The position numbers and the translations under genes were made by a program. From NCBI RefSeq assembly GCF_026230105.1, contig NC_079485.1, positions 16,624,872 through 16,688,871 on the forward strand: a stretch of DNA of 64,000 nt, written 5' to 3'. This stretch comes from Diorhabda sublineata (Eukaryota; Arthropoda; Insecta; Coleoptera; Chrysomelidae). The notes beneath the pieces were generated by a model. It searched no databases and had not been told where the DNA came from. It worked only from the letters and a program-made list of their open reading frames with translations. This document shows positions 31,576 through 45,700 of the stretch, piece by piece. Within the stretch, counting starts at the first letter, position 1. Every line of letters begins with the position of its first letter.

Positions 31576-34500
31576 TTAAAGTAAATTTATGATAGAGATC
31601 TGTTTAAGGTAAGTAATATTGTATTTTGGTCCTAAAATTTCACGTATTGTTCCGAGTGGTAGATTTGACGATGATCTTTCTGAGTTAAGAGATGGACATT
31701 CTGCGATTATGTGTTTTATAGTCAATTTGCAATGGCAGTTGCTACATTTTGGTTCAGGTTTCGCATCAAATAAGTAGCTGTGCGTCAGTCGCGTATGGCC
31801 TAAACGCAGACGTATTAGAAAAACTTTATCTCTGCGATTTTTCGGTAGTATTGACCATGGTTTTATTGAGTCTTTCACTTCACGAAGTTTGTGTGTGGAT
31901 GTTGACCATTTGATCTCCCATTCATTAAACACTTTACGCTTTAGGATTGTTTTAATATCGGTAGTAGTTAAAAAGTTCACGCACTATCACTAATTACAGC
32001 TTCCTTAGCCGTCAGGTCTGCCTATTCGTTTCCTTTTATTCTAATGTGTGAGGGGATCCAACAGAATACTATTTTTTGTTGTTGTCTTGTATATATTGCA
32101 GTTGTTGCTTGATTTTGATTACTAATGGATTTGTGGTGTGAATTTTTTGAAGACTTTGGATTGAGCTAAGAGAGTCTGTGAGTATGACATGATTAGGCTC
32201 GTTTGATGAAGCAGCGAAGTGGGTAGCTCGATATATTGCGTATATTTCAGCAGTGAAAGTGGATAGGGTTTGAGGAGCTTTTATCATATATTTGGAGGTT
32301 GGTGTAATGATTGCGATACCCGTACCGTCTTGAGATATTGATGCGTTTGTGTAATATGTACAAAGTTTTTGTACTCATTGAGTATGTTATTTAAGTGTCT
32401 TCGATTAGCTTATGGTTGGTGTGGTGTTTGTCGAAAGAGGTGAGATGGGTAATGAATTTCGTGCTTTCTATTGTCCATGGTGGAGTTTGAGAACATTCGA
32501 TAGGAAGGCATTCAGGAATAAAAAAATATAATTCGCTTAGATATGATCGAATTCTAGCATAGAAAGGTTTGGAGGTTCTGGGTTTATTTGAAAAAAGATT
32601 TGAAAATTTCTTGAAGAAGCAGTTTTGGAAGGTCGGATTGGAAGGATTGGATTTTAGTTTGGCTGCATATGTAAGGCTCAAATATATTCTTCTGTCTCCC
32701 AAGGATGGTTCCCCTGATTCGCAGTACAGACTTTCCACTGGTGTTGTTTTGAATGTACCTGTTATCAAACGAAGGCTGAGTTGTGAAAGCTGTCGAGTTT
32801 TTTCAGAAGCGATTTGTTTGCTGTTGAATATACAATTGATCCATAATCTAGTTTTAATCGAATAAGTGTTCGGTACAATGTTAGTAATGTTTGTCGATAT
32901 GCACCTCACCTCACGCAAGTTCAGTCGTTTTTTGCAAGCTAGGAGAAGATTTCTAATATGATAGTTCCAGCTTATTGTGTGGTCGAATATTAATCCTAGA
33001 AATTTTATTGCTGTCTCCATTTTTATGTCTTCATTATAAAGTTTCATTACCGGTATGTTTGGTATGTTCTTTTGTCTTGAGAAAAGAAAATAGCGAGTCT
33101 TTGTAGTTGAAAAATTAAAACTAGTTTCTTTGACCACAGTTCTAAGTTATGGATAAAAGCCTGACTTTGTGAGAAGAGGTTTTTAATATTTTTTCCTTTA
33201 CAGTAAACAACCAAGTCATCTGCGTATAGTCGAGCTTTTACTGGTAACTTTAAGTTTTTCAGGATGTCGTTGATTGCGATGATAAAGAATGTGGGACTTA
33301 TGATTGATCCTTGGGGTACACCATTATTAAAATATGTTTTTTCGGAGGTGCCGTTGGTTTTAACTTTAAATGTTCAATTTCTCAGGAAGTTTTTGATAAA
33401 ATCCAGACAGTGACCATATATGTTGAATTCGTATAATTTTTTTATGATGTAATCATGCCTTGTATTGTCAAAAGCTCGGTTAATGTCAACGAAAATAGCT
33501 AGACAGCTGTTTTTTAGGGCAAATGCTTCGTTGATTTCACTTTCCAAGTCTATTATGTTATCCAGGGCTGATCTATGTTGTCTAAATCCGCTTTGTTCCG
33601 GTATAATGAGGTTTCTTTTTTCTAGAGTCCAGAGCAGTCTGTTGTTTATAATTTTTTCCATTAGTTTGCATATAGCACATGTGAGTGATATGGGTCTATA
33701 GGATTCAGGATGGGTTCTAATGGTTTGTGGTTTCAGCATAGGAATTATTATGGATTCACGCCACTTTTCAGGAAAGTTATGCTGCAGCCAGATGGTATTG
33801 AATAGGTTAAGGATTTATTCGTGAGCAATTAAGGGAAGATGTTTCAAGAAGACAACTGGTATTTCATCTGGTCTTGGTGACGTTTCTTTCAGGCTTGAAA
33901 GAGCTTCATCATATTCTTGGATGGTAATGGGTAAATTGATGGGTTCGTTTTCATCGAACTGTATCATTATCTCATCCTTTTCTTCTCTCTCATGGGTAAT
34001 AATAGTATCATCGTAATTGCGTGTGATGGAGCGGTTTTTGTAAGTGGTAGCTAGTATTGAGACTATTTTGGAGTTATCTGTGATTGTGCGTCCGTCTTTC
34101 TCTAGTAATTGTATAATATGGTGCTTGTAAAGTCCTGATATTTTTCTCACTCTTTTGATTTTGTTTGCTGATGTATTGTGTCTTTTATATCTATTGAAAG
34201 CTTTTTTGTTGCTCTCAATTGCTGATTCGCAGTCGCTATTCCACCACGGCACAGGATTGCGTTGTTTCAGACGTGTATTTTTTCCGATTGATATGTTTGC
34301 TGCTCGCTGAAAAATACTAATAAGGTTTTCTAAAGCTTCGTCTATATCTGTTGTAATTGTGTAAGTTGTCAAACTTTCTGAGATAATTGTTTTGAAAAGA
34401 GCCCAGTCTGCTTTTTTTAAGTTTCATTTTGGATATAAGTCGTGATTGTGATTTGGTTTTCTCTTGTTATGAATGACTATTGGATAGTGGTCACTGTTGT

Positions 34501-34792
34501 AGGTATGATCCAGCCGATCCCAGGAAAGAGCTGGAGTCAAAGTTGGGTCACAGATAGTGAGGTCAATATATGAACTCTGTCCTGATTGTATGCTAAATCT
34601 AGTTGGCTTTCCATCATTTAAGATGGAGATATTTGCGTCATCAAGAATATCTCCTAGTAAGCAACCCCTGTGGTTTATTGATGTTGATCCCCACATGGTG
34701 TTATGGGCATTGAAGTCTCCGACTATTATTCTAGGTTGAGGAATTTGTTCCAATAATTCATTTAATTCTTTAGCATCTACTTGATATGCTGG

Positions 34793-34838
<46 letters not shown>

Positions 34839-35058
34839 CGATAGCTACGGCTTCAAGGTTTGTAAGGATCGTGATTTCTGCAGCGTGGAGAGATTTTTCC
34901 ACAAATATTGCTACTCCTCCGCTAGCTATTTCAGTATTTATTCGGTTCTTGTAGAAGCTGTTAATTTGCCTGAGTGGTTCGTTGTTATTGTATTTGAAAT
35001 TGGTTTCTTGAAGACAAATAACTTCACATTTCTGTTTGGATAGGATGATTTGCAACAT
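31576..35058 (-). pseudogene. LINE ORF2: endonuclease, reverse transcriptase, RNase H-like remnant
   Basis: The order on the minus strand is: endonuclease start (CEVICLQETNF, SGGVAIFV) at 35058-34840, interrupted by a TA microsatellite; the rest of the endonuclease (IIVGDFNAHNTMWGS, SYIDLTICDP, YNSDHYPI); reverse transcriptase (HPESYRPISLTCAICKLMEK, SGFRQHRSA, FVDINRAFDNTRHDY, GVPQGSIISP, LYADDLVVY at about 33215-33240); an RNase H-like part (TFTAEIYAIYRA, ILTDSLSSIQSL); and a C-terminal knuckle (CSNCHCKLTIKHIIAECP). Several frameshifts and stops split it into at least six open pieces. The catalytic YADD is still readable. Confidence 0.88.
34797..34836. repeat. TA microsatellite inside the LINE endonuclease
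   Basis: About 20 TA units lie between the endonuclease segments AVAIEI and EQIPQPRIIVGDF. On the minus strand they read as alternating Tyr-Ile. They replace or extend the place where this family usually has an ICNIYIPP-like segment. Confidence 0.9.
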
Positions 35059-35191
35059 TGGTAAGTTGTTATATTATAGATGTAAAGTCCATGAGAATAC
35101 GGGGATATTAAAGTAAATTATTGGTTCAGTTAGTTAATATTTGTTTGAGATGATTCACTTTCTGTTTCTGAGAGGTCTGTTTCTGGTATGC

Positions 35192-36484
35192 TCATTTGTA
35201 GGTGAGAAAACAGTTTCTTCTTGAGTTTAGTGCATCTGCTTTTGATAGATCTGTGCTCAAAGAAAGGGTAATTTTTGTTAGCATGTCTATTAATCCAGTA
35301 AAATCATTTGTGTAGTTCTTTATTTTACTAATTGGATCAGATGAACCGTAGACATTTTCGAAAAGGTCAGATATCTGGTTGTGGTCCAATATGAAAGGAG
35401 GATTCTGTTCTGAAATGACTTTACTAATCGGTTCCATGAGAATTTTTGTAGAGATATCTGGTTTATTTTTAGGCTTTTTACTTGTCCTATTTGGTTTGGG
35501 GAAAGAAGGTTTCTTAAGGTTCTCTGGTTTAATTCCTTCTGTTTAAGGGGGAGGCGTAATTATTTGCTCGTAGTTGCGATTGGTGCTGTTTTGCGGAATT
35601 TCTTCTATGTTTATGGGGGGTACATTCTGGGAGTGAGGTGTTATAGGGGTTTCTGATGGGATCTTGGTGTGTGCTTGTGAAGTATTGGCTTCGGTATTTT
35701 GGGGCTGCTGGGAAGGTTGGGTGGGGTTTTGTGGTAGTTCAGTTATTTGGGGTTCTTCATAAGTTTGTAATTGGGAGTTTTTACAGTTTGCTGCAGTATG
35801 ACCTGGTTTTATGCATGTAAGACATAGTAGACGGTCTTGGGATAGGTAAATTCTGTAGCTGGTGTTCTCGTGTATAATCATTAGACAGTTGGGTATTTGG
35901 ATTGTGGATGGTGAAATAAAGATTTGTCTTCTGAAGCTGTAGATGTGGTTATATTCCGGAATTGTGGAGCTGATTTTGAGGAAAGACATTGGTGAGAGTG
36001 TATTGAGACCTATTTTGTTAAGTTCATCGATTAGAGCTGAGTGTGGTATGGTGGGGCATACATTTGAGAGTATTAATCTTTCGGAAGGTGTTATATGCTT
36101 TCGGGCTTGGATCGAAGTGTTGTTGATAATGATCAGCCCTTTATGAAAGGTCATGAAGCAGTCTACAGTATCTTCATTTGCGAGGTACATGCATATTCTA
36201 TTGTTTGACAGCCTCGATCTGAATAGTATATTTTTTAGACAGATTAGTTCTCCAAGTGATATCAGGTAATCTTGAATTTTCATGTTATCAACAGATGGAA
36301 AAACAATTGCTTGATGTTTTGTAGGAAATTGTGGTTGACTAAGTATAGATGAGTATGTTTTTGTAGGGTTTATATTCTGAGAGCTTTTGTAGTCAGAAGT
36401 CCCAACATTTGTATTTTGCATCATTAATTTTAGAAATATTTCCGCTTTGATTCGAGAGTGTGGACCTATTTTGGCACAGGCCAC
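35192..36484 (-). pseudogene. LINE ORF1 (gag-like, zinc knuckle)
   Basis: ORF1 proteins of I-like LINEs bind the element RNA. The frame has TYSSILSQPQFPTKHQAIVF, then RISLSNVCP-type core sequence (ERLILSNVCPTIPHSALIDE), and a CCHC knuckle CLTCIKPGHTAANC, followed by a Pro/Gln/Thr-rich linker. A stop at 35543 separates the C-terminal part (SDPISKIKNYTNDF, 35437-35192), which lies in a second frame. The same protein family is encoded at 53202-54079. Confidence 0.8.
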
Positions 36485-36600
36485 TTCATATTAAGTTGAT
36501 AAGAGCTGGTTTGTTTTTTTTTGCGAATTTTTCTTCCAAACCGGTGCGGTGTAAAATTGATAGCACAGTGTGTAACAAATTCACTGATTTAGTATGAATG

Positions 36601-37525
36601 TATGAGATTCTACTTACAGTAATGTCTCTGAGTTAAGAACACTTCTAAAAGATTCTGTCTATAGTTTCATAGATTTTAGGACTGTGATAACTATCGAAAA
36701 AGAGTTATTTTTATAGGAACTGATACTTTCACTGTTAACGTTACGGTTGCCAGAGCCGGACTTTAATAGTTCTTGTTTACTTCAATTATCAAAAACAATT
36801 TAAAAACAAATTTATTAACTGTATTCTATTTGCCCATTCCTTCCTAATCTATTATCACTGCCACTGCAGTCTAAATCTTACAAGGTTATAGGTGAATAGA
36901 ATAGATTTTTAATTTTGAGTAAAGTTGAATAAATTATTATGAAATTATTATTTTTTAGTTATTTATCTTTTAAATCAATCATTGATATCATCTAAGGCTA
37001 ATAGAAATATTGAAAGTGATGATTGATACAATAACATGTCTAGTTTTTTTATAATTGTTTTAACTTTAACAAAAAACGACCCTGATGGAATAGCAAGATC
37101 AAAGTTACCTACTATGTACTACATTTATTGCTTTTTATACTATATTCCGAGAACCAATGGATCGTAACTAATTTTACTTTTTGTTGAATGTTCTATATTA
37201 AGTTTTTATTTGCACTAACAATGATGTGTAAGAAAACTTATGCAGTAGTTCTCAATTTAATTCTATAAAATGTGTGTTATATACGATAAAATATAATGGG
37301 TTCAATTATGTTTTTTGTACCATTTAAGATAAAATAAAAACAACAAATCCATAGAATTAATTCATAGTTCTATGATATCTGTCAGTAGCGATATTATTGA
37401 ACTTTTGATACATTTCCTTCAGTAACCACGTTTGTTTATTTGATTATGAGGTTATCGTTGTAAACTTGCTAAATGCATAGTTATATTAAGTGAGATTGAG
37501 AGTGAGTATTGAATTTTGAGCTCAA
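36601..37525. other. Upstream flank of HEATR1 copy
   Basis: AT-rich and without recognisable genes. It would contain the original HEATR1 promoter and 5' UTR if the duplication that made this copy included them. I see no motif that proves a promoter. Confidence 0.35.
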
Positions 37526-40500
37526 ATGGCTACATCCTTGGTAGACCAACTTCAACGTTTGAAAGTCCCAGACATCGGTATTAATAAGAGATAATAAACG
37601 ACCATCTCTACTTTTTAACCCAAAAGAAGCTGCTACTCTTTCCAAGGAGACAGTATATCAAATTGGCTTAGAAGGATTGGAGGAATTGATCCAAAAGAAT
37701 GAAGTATTCTCACAGTTCAAACATACCTTATTCCATGAAATGTCTAAGAGTTTTGAAAGATCAGTACAAACTGCTGAAATTAATGAAAAGCTGAATAAAT
37801 CTTTGAGACGGATGCTTTTATCGATGTCTCCGTATTTTCTGTTTAACTGCTCTCATAAAGTATTAGAATAATTAATATGTAGATTTTCTATACATGAATA
37901 TCTTAGAGATGATTTACTCATGTTATGTTTACCATATCATGAATCAACTATGTTTGTTAGAGTCTTACAATTGCTCAAATTTAAAGACAAAAATGACAGT
38001 TTTTATTTTCTTAAAAGTTACCAAAAATCAGGAACTCATTTACCAAACAATCTCTTCTGAATCATGCTGCTTCAGATATCGGATTTTTAAAGTATGTGAC
38101 TTTGTACTTAAAAGATTTGCTAAGGTTCATAGCAAACATGAATTACTATCTGTAGCAATAAATTTTTATTGCACAGTATTTACTGGAACTTAAGAATATT
38201 TAGATAATATAGGTGAAGATCTTTTGTGTCAAATGCTTCCATTAATAATAAAAGGTTTGAATTCCACAACTGCAGATTTCTATGCAACGAGTTTAGTTGT
38301 AACAGTCAGACTAGTAACTAAAACCACTTTTTCAGTTTCCAATTTAAAAAAAGAAGCATCTTTAGTTCTGATAATTATTTATCAATCGCAGGAACATTAT
38401 AAACATATACCATCAACTGCTGTTAAAAATATTTTAATTATTCAGGAACTACCAAAAATATTGAATAATTTACAATCTAATGGCAATTCTATTTATCCTT
38501 TTTTGAAGAGACTTATCAGTGGTTTCTCTCATGAATGTGTTAATAACGATGAAAAATTATCTAGAGATGTTATGAAAGCTTGCTTAGATCTTATAAAGGT
38601 GAAGAATACATTTGTTTTTACAATTTTAAGGTATGTATTCAATTTTTCTATATTTATATATTCATGGTTTTCAAAAATACTTTATAATCATTAAATACCA
38701 TAAATAAATTAGCAAAATATAATGAATGACCAATTGATTTGGTTGCTCCAGCCTTTCCCAAGTGCAAGATCTCGCTAACAGAGGAAGCTAGTGATACAAG
38801 CCTGATGGTATATTGTGTTAATAATTTTTTGCTTCCCCCCCCCCCGTGGTTTATTTGCAGTAATGAGCTACAAACTATAATATCTGGGTTATATCTCTAG
38901 GGATAGGTTTCTGCATTTTTTGACAAAACTGACTTTGTGTTTTTCTTAGTGTATCACATGACTTATTCAGTGATGTTTTACTGTACTATAAATCTAGACT
39001 TCATTTTTTGGGAAATGTTCTTTTGGCACAAGATGTTTATCCTCTGATAGTGCACAGACTATTAGGTTACTCCAACTGAAAATGTATTAAATTGGATTAG
39101 ATGTTTTTTAACTCTTTTATAACACGAACTGCATTACTAATACTCAATTTTTTTAGAAAAAACTATTTTTTCCGAAATAACAATTTTGATTACTGCTGTA
39201 ACAAAAAACTCTGATATTACCATTAGATTATTTATTATTTAATTTTCCAGGTGTATTTTAGATGCTGTGAATACAAAATTGCAAATTTCTCCAGAAGCCC
39301 AAAATTGGTTAACAGAAATAATTAATTCAATAGAACAACAATATCCTACTCCGTTCGATAAAGCAGTTCACAAAATTTTATCCACATCTTCAGATAAAAG
39401 ATCGGTAAAAAGAAGAAAGTGTCTATCAAAAATAATTAAAAATTCTGTAATATATAGAGGCAAATTTGAACTTTTCGAAAAACTGTATCATCCAAATCCT
39501 GCTATAAGGGGTGAAGCAATAAAATTATTATGCAATAATTTTGACGACCTGAAAGAAACTGACAGACAATTAGTAAATAGATCATTAGTAGATAATTTAA
39601 ATGATAATGATGTTATGGTGGTAAAAAACACCTTGGAAATTTTGAAAAAATGTGATGCTGTTGAAAAATACGGTATAAAAAGTGCACTAATAAACTTAGC
39701 CAATAAATATCAAAAAGATAAATCCGGATGGGGACTTATTTCGGATAATGTAGAGAATTTATTAACATCTCTTTATGAACCAAATGATTGGGAAGTTTTT
39801 ATATCTTTATTTCCGTTTTTATTACCTCAAACATCTAAAAATATGTCAAGAGCAAAGAAAATATTGGAGACTCCCTTTATAGCTGAGAACAACTTATTTA
39901 AATTAGATTTACAGAAATTGAAAAATGCTGACGAAGAAGAAAGTTTTGTTACATTGTTGCTTAACACTTTATCTAAGAATACTGATGCTGAAATTGTCAA
40001 ATCTCTAATAGATGTTGTAAAGAAAAATAAAACAGAAAATTATCCATTTCATAAATATTATTCTATTATTTAGTACAATTTTGCCACAAGATTCCAATTT
40101 AGAAATTGCTGGTCAAGTTTTAAACATTTTCTCCACACTGTATTATTCTTCGAGTGAAAAATTTGAAAAAAAGGCATCTGTTATTGGATATATACAGAAA
40201 GCAATTGCAGGGAAGTTTCCTGTGCAAGGATTTTTACAGTGTCTTGGAAAATTTATATATAAAATTAAAAAACCAGACATCGATTTGAAGCAGAGAGATT
40301 TTTCAATAAACAATCATGAAAATTAATATTATATTAACATCACATGCTTGTTATTGGATAAAGAAGAATATCTTAAGAAATTTTTGAAAGCAAATTTTCA
40401 AAATTTCAACGAAGAAATGGAATTTTTCCTTAACGTTTCCGTAAGTGGCAATAGTCATTTATATACCAATTTCAAATCAACAATTCTGAAATATATTGAA

Positions 40501-42336
40501 AGTATATTAAAACAAGATTTAGAAACTTAAGATACCATCACTATAAACAATTATTTAATAGTTTTATCATTAGCTTTGATGACAGATTCAGAGGAGAATC
40601 TTCGTAAAACAGTCATACATATTCTCACTATGTTAACTACGATGTCTACCCAAAAGGAAAACCGATACAATCCTTCAATCAACAGTTTAATCAAACATAA
40701 AGAGGAAATCATAATTGATAATCAACAGATACCATCAATAATTTTTAATTCTTTAGATCCTTCAAACACGAAAGGTAAAAGAAATTAGAAGGATTTGAAT
40801 TTTATTAGAAACGATTTATTTAGTTTATCCTGTCGTAATGATACTCCAGCTTATTTAAAGGCTACAATCTTATGGGCATTTTCATTGATAGATACATTTG
40901 AGTCTCTAGAAGAAACAACCGATATGGCTCTTAACATATTAAAAAATAATGCAATTGAATTAACGTCTTTCAATGCAAGAATAATCAAATTGGTAGTTTC
41001 AAAAATAAATTCTCAAGTTATCGGTCGATTGAATATGGATTCTAAAACTTGGAGACTACTGGACACTTTTATCAACAGCGATAAAACAATTATTAAAGAT
41101 AGTGAAGATACATTATCTCTTTCCTCGCTTACATTAAACCAATTGAATAGTGATACATTTTCTTCTCTCAAAGATGAAGTTGTTGTTAAATCAATTCTAA
41201 AAATATAATAATAGAACTATCACTCACCACTCAGGATTCAGAAGTAGTTTTTTTTTATTAGTAGAATTTTCAAGCAGATCTAAACGCTGAATGGATTAAA
41301 GAGTATTTAGTCAGCATGAGGGATGTACAGTCGAAAGATTGACGAAAATAAAAAGAAAAGAAGAATTGGTATTGTACCCACAGTTGATATTTTGGATACT
41401 TTTGAATGGAAAAAAGGTAATTTTAGTAATTAGTTGTAATGGTTAACTAGAAATTTTTGGAAACGTTGGTGATATTAGTTGCTTTACAATTGCACAATTT
41501 GAGCACATGGGTGGGCCATACGTCCCGTTATTTTAGGCTTTTGGGATTGACCCGTCGGTTTACGTTTATTTGCTAGTAATACGAAAATTTGATTTATTTA
41601 AGTATTATAAAAACTGTTACTGATGAATAACATTTCTTGCCTAAAGACACTTGTCCAGATCCTCATTAGGTTCAAGATTCAATTTTCAGAATCAGTGAAT
41701 CATTAAAAAGTATAGATAAACAACAATAATACACAAAAAAATTAATTCCTTGGAACAAAAATTCGGGAGCATTGTAATGAAGAAAGACAAATTTATTACT
41801 TGGATGAAACATGATTTGATAGCGACAGAACTATTCGTACCAGCACTACATGCAAACAGCGTGATTGTGTAGATAAAGATTGGTCATCATTCAAGACAAA
41901 TTCTTCCAAAGAAGACACATAGGAGTTTCTACTTGAACGAGATTCATATACAAAGAAGCGGAAGTGTTTAAAGTTCAATCGGATTATTATGGTCTAACTA
42001 AAAAAAAAACAGACAAGAACTAATAACCGTTGAGAAACTGATAATAAAAAATGTTCAAACATTAGCATCGAAAATGTCATACATCACGTAAAATTAATTG
42101 AAAACAAATATCTGCAATATGTACCAGTTTTAGATAAACTTGTAATTGATTTAAACGACTGTGTTTCTGAGGAATGAGGATGAATGTGATACTAGTGATC
42201 TACAATAATTGTATTATAGAATTTGTATTATAAATAAAAGCACAGGGGAAATACTTTGAAATCACAATTTCAGAATTTTCTAGAAAATAATTTTAGCTAT
42301 GAAGTTTAAAACTTATTCCTCAGTATAATTTTCCTG

Positions 42337-42577
42337 TATTAATGCTCCTAAATGTTCTTGATTTTAAGTCTCTTCTGTTTTAAAATTAGTTTTTTCAATA
42401 ATTTTTGAAAGATTGATAAAAAATTGTCGTTTCGACTTTCGACTATCAAAATATTTTAATAAAGATTGAAGTTAAGTCGAAATGTAACTTTTTTATTAAT
42501 ATTTCAAAAATTATTTAAAAAAACCTGATTTTAAAATAGAAGAGACCTAAAATCAAGAACATTTAGAACCATTAATA
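42337..42577. mobile_element. Fold-back MITE in a HEATR1 intron
   Basis: Two arms of about 110 bases are reverse complements: the left begins TATTAATGCTCCTAAATG and the right ends CATTTAGAACCATTAATA. The centre is short, so the element would form a long hairpin. A single-arm relative (CATCTAAATGTTCTTGATTT) lies at about 52163-52200 and again at about 58174-58211. No coding capacity. Confidence 0.75.
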
Positions 42578-45224
42578 TATCAAAAGGTCTGAGAAATTGA
42601 AGAAATTTTCCTGTATTACATCTATATTATGGCAACAAAAACCAAAAATGGTTTCAACAACTTTTTCCACCAAAGTTTTTTTAGTTATATGAGAAACTTT
42701 CATGAAAAAGTGCTATGTAACTTTCACTCTAGTTTTTAAGTTACAAATAAAACTTTAAAGCAAGAAATTCATCTTTGTATTTAATTTTACTGAAATTATC
42801 TTCGCTTGTTATATTAAGTACAATTCTGTACAATTCTTACGTTTGTAAGCCGATTATGGTTTTACAAAGAGAGAACATTTTCGCTATTTAATGACCGACA
42901 TTATAACGAACATACTTGGTATCTGAAGATGATATTAAATTATTGAAACTTGCTGTGTTTAATATGGAAGTAATTGTAATAAATAAATTTGTCCCACTAT
43001 TTCTAAAGTCAATATAAAAAATTTGAATTTTCAGGAGTGGCTGTATTTGAATTCATTCAAGATAAGAAGAAAATAAGAAATATAGAATGTGTACTTCCAA
43101 TATTCTCCAATTTACTTAAACGCTGTTTAGATTTCGATGAACAATCAGCTGTAGAATACCCCAAACAGCTTCTTCTGGCTATAATCCATCAAAGTTGTAT
43201 GAAACTAGATGGTGTATTACCTGAAAATCTCTTCAACGTAGAACTGATCGTTCAGTGTATTAGGGCTTCACAAAATCCCCAAACTCATCATCAGGCATTA
43301 TTGGTTTTAGCTTATACTGCTAATCTACTACCCACTGAAGTGTTACATCATATGATGGTAATTTTTACTTTCATGGGATCTTCGGTTTTACGACATGAGG
43401 ATGCATATAGTTTTCAACTTATTTCGAAAATTATAGATACCTATTATTACCAAAGGTGATGGAGAAGGTGAGATATATCTGAAAATAAAATATTTTTCAC
43501 GCTTTTCGAATACTAAATAATCATTATTTATTGATTTTAAATCAATTAAACTTTTTTCAGTAGATACAAGATGTGATAAAAAATTTTTATAACAACTACT
43601 CATACCCTTATGTATTGAGAGAACCAATGACAAGTTTGTACTCGTTTCGGTTTATCGGTCTATTATTAGAGCTGTTTTAGATTTAAATATTTGTACAAGG
43701 TAATGAAACATTGTTTTCGTTAACATAAAGTGGTAAAGAAGCTCATGACATGTTAAAATCTGTCTATCTCTAAAATTTTCAATGGAAAACCTGTGACTGT
43801 CATTGTCAAGTTAAACAACTCTCCAAGTAGAGACTGAAACGTTTCCGAATGAAAAGAACGAGAAATGGGCAAACAGCTTTCTTCTTCTTCATGAAAATGC
43901 ACTGTGTCTCTTTTGATTAGCCAATTTTTGGGTATTTTCAATTTTCCTACCTCGCCACATCTATCTTAATAACTAGATTTAATTCCGTGCAACTATTGGT
44001 GTTATTTTGATTCCTGATATTGAGAAGGCAACAACACAGCAGATAAAAGCCATAGATGTTTGTAAATAATTTGCTAGATAAGAACAGTACTGTGAAGAAG
44101 ATTAATTCCAATTTTGTTATTTTTTTACTCTGTTTTCCATAAAATAATGAATCAAATTTTTTTATCACACCTCGTACATAATGTAGTGAAAGATTCTCAT
44201 ATTTCATGTTCGAATAGATAAATGATTTATGATTATTTTAAATTTTTATTATTAAAAAAAATATTAGGGTATTGTTTTTGTACAGATGGGACAACCAAAT
44301 GACAATGACTATGCAACTGAAACAATTTCCATTGAATTTTATTTAAAAGTGTCCAAAAAACAATAAATTATTTTAATTTCTTGTCACAAAAGATTATTGA
44401 TATGTGAGAATATTTTTAGATAAATAAATTTATATCAAAACAATTTTTTTAGTTTCTGAATATAGTTGTACAGAATATAATAGTTTTTTGGGAAAGGGTA
44501 ACTAGCTAATTTTTAAATATGATATATTTTTTCATTACACAGATTTTAAAATGAAATTTCCACTTTTTTACATCTCTTATTTTGTTTTAGATATTCAAGT
44601 ACATAATGTAACAAAAATTTTAAGAATATTTGTAGATGTGATACTAGATGTATCAGAACATAGAAGAACACAGAACACAGAAGAATTCCTCTGTACAAAC
44701 AAATATTAGAAACGGTTAATGTCAAAGAACACCTCTATATATTTCTACTTCTACTTTTTGAAAGTCAAATTAAAAGTAGTACAATCCAGAAGAAAGAAAA
44801 AGATGCCGTTCAAAGGAAGCTCGATATAGGAGCTGATATATGCAAAGAATTTTCTCCTTCCATTGTTATTTATAATTGTATCCGTTTGCTACAACATTTA
44901 AGCAATTTGCCAAATGAAAAACAAGACAATATGGAAGTAAATGGTAGATCATATAATGCAGACTATTCTTACGATTTTTCACATAGGCCTTTCTTACATG
45001 TTCTTCCTTCATTTTAGCCCATTGATGTCTATCGTTGGTTAGTCGGGATCAATTCAAGTCTATTGTGTCCCCTTTTCTTGTTGTGATACTGGGGATCCTC
45101 AGTGTTTACAGCTGATCTATTAATCTCACTCCTTTTAACTATTTCAGAAAGTGCGACGACTCTAGCTACCAGAGATCTTCGTCTTCTGAATCATACGCTC
45201 CCAAGCGTATTCTGTATGTCTTAC

Positions 45225-45700
45225 GCTTCTACAAAATATGGATAGGAATTTCATCCTATGCGGAATAGAATTTGCAGCTTGCGTTCCCTGCTAAGTATTT
45301 AGATGTCCATTGAAGTGACAGTGCCCCAATAGAACTCCTATTAATATTCGTAGGTTAATCTTACCTCACCTTACCAATTGGCACTACAACGCGGTGTCAG
45401 CTTTGGCCTTTTCGATAATTAACCTTCACCATCTTTCCAAATCTTCTCTTGCATAGGTTGACACATTCAGCAGATCTTCTCTAGTTATAGCTTCCCAGGG
45501 GTGTCTTTGCTTGTCTCAATTAGTGTAGAATGTCCTAATAACTGATTCTACCCTCTTCTTCAGTGCTTTGTTTATTGTTTTGTAACTAATACCACAGAAG
45601 CTTTCAGATTCTATAAAGTTTTTGCTGCCCCTACTTTAGCTGTCAGCTATTTTGTTCCCCTACGCTCCAGTGTTTCCTGGAATCCATTGCAAGGTAACTT
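45225..45700 (-). mobile_element. LINE C-terminal fragment (RNase H-like) in a HEATR1 intron
   Basis: The minus strand, in several frames, encodes GNKIADS, SFCGISYKTINKAL and LLGHCHFNGHL, which resemble the RNase H and post-RNase H regions of insect LINE polyproteins. Stops and frameshifts are frequent. The fragment lies in the gap between HEATR1 blocks 4 and 5 (44946-46658), which otherwise shows no gene. Confidence 0.5.

Larger units (their letters stand above)
31490..36600 (-). mobile_element. I-like non-LTR retrotransposon, nearly full length, degenerate
   Basis: Read on the minus strand the element has ORF1 with a zinc knuckle, then endonuclease, reverse transcriptase, an RNase H-like segment and a C-terminal Cys/His region, the layout of the I group. 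Both borders are approximate. An A-rich tail on the minus strand near 31490 marks the likely 3' end. No target duplication was identified. Every domain carries breaks. Confidence 0.85.
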
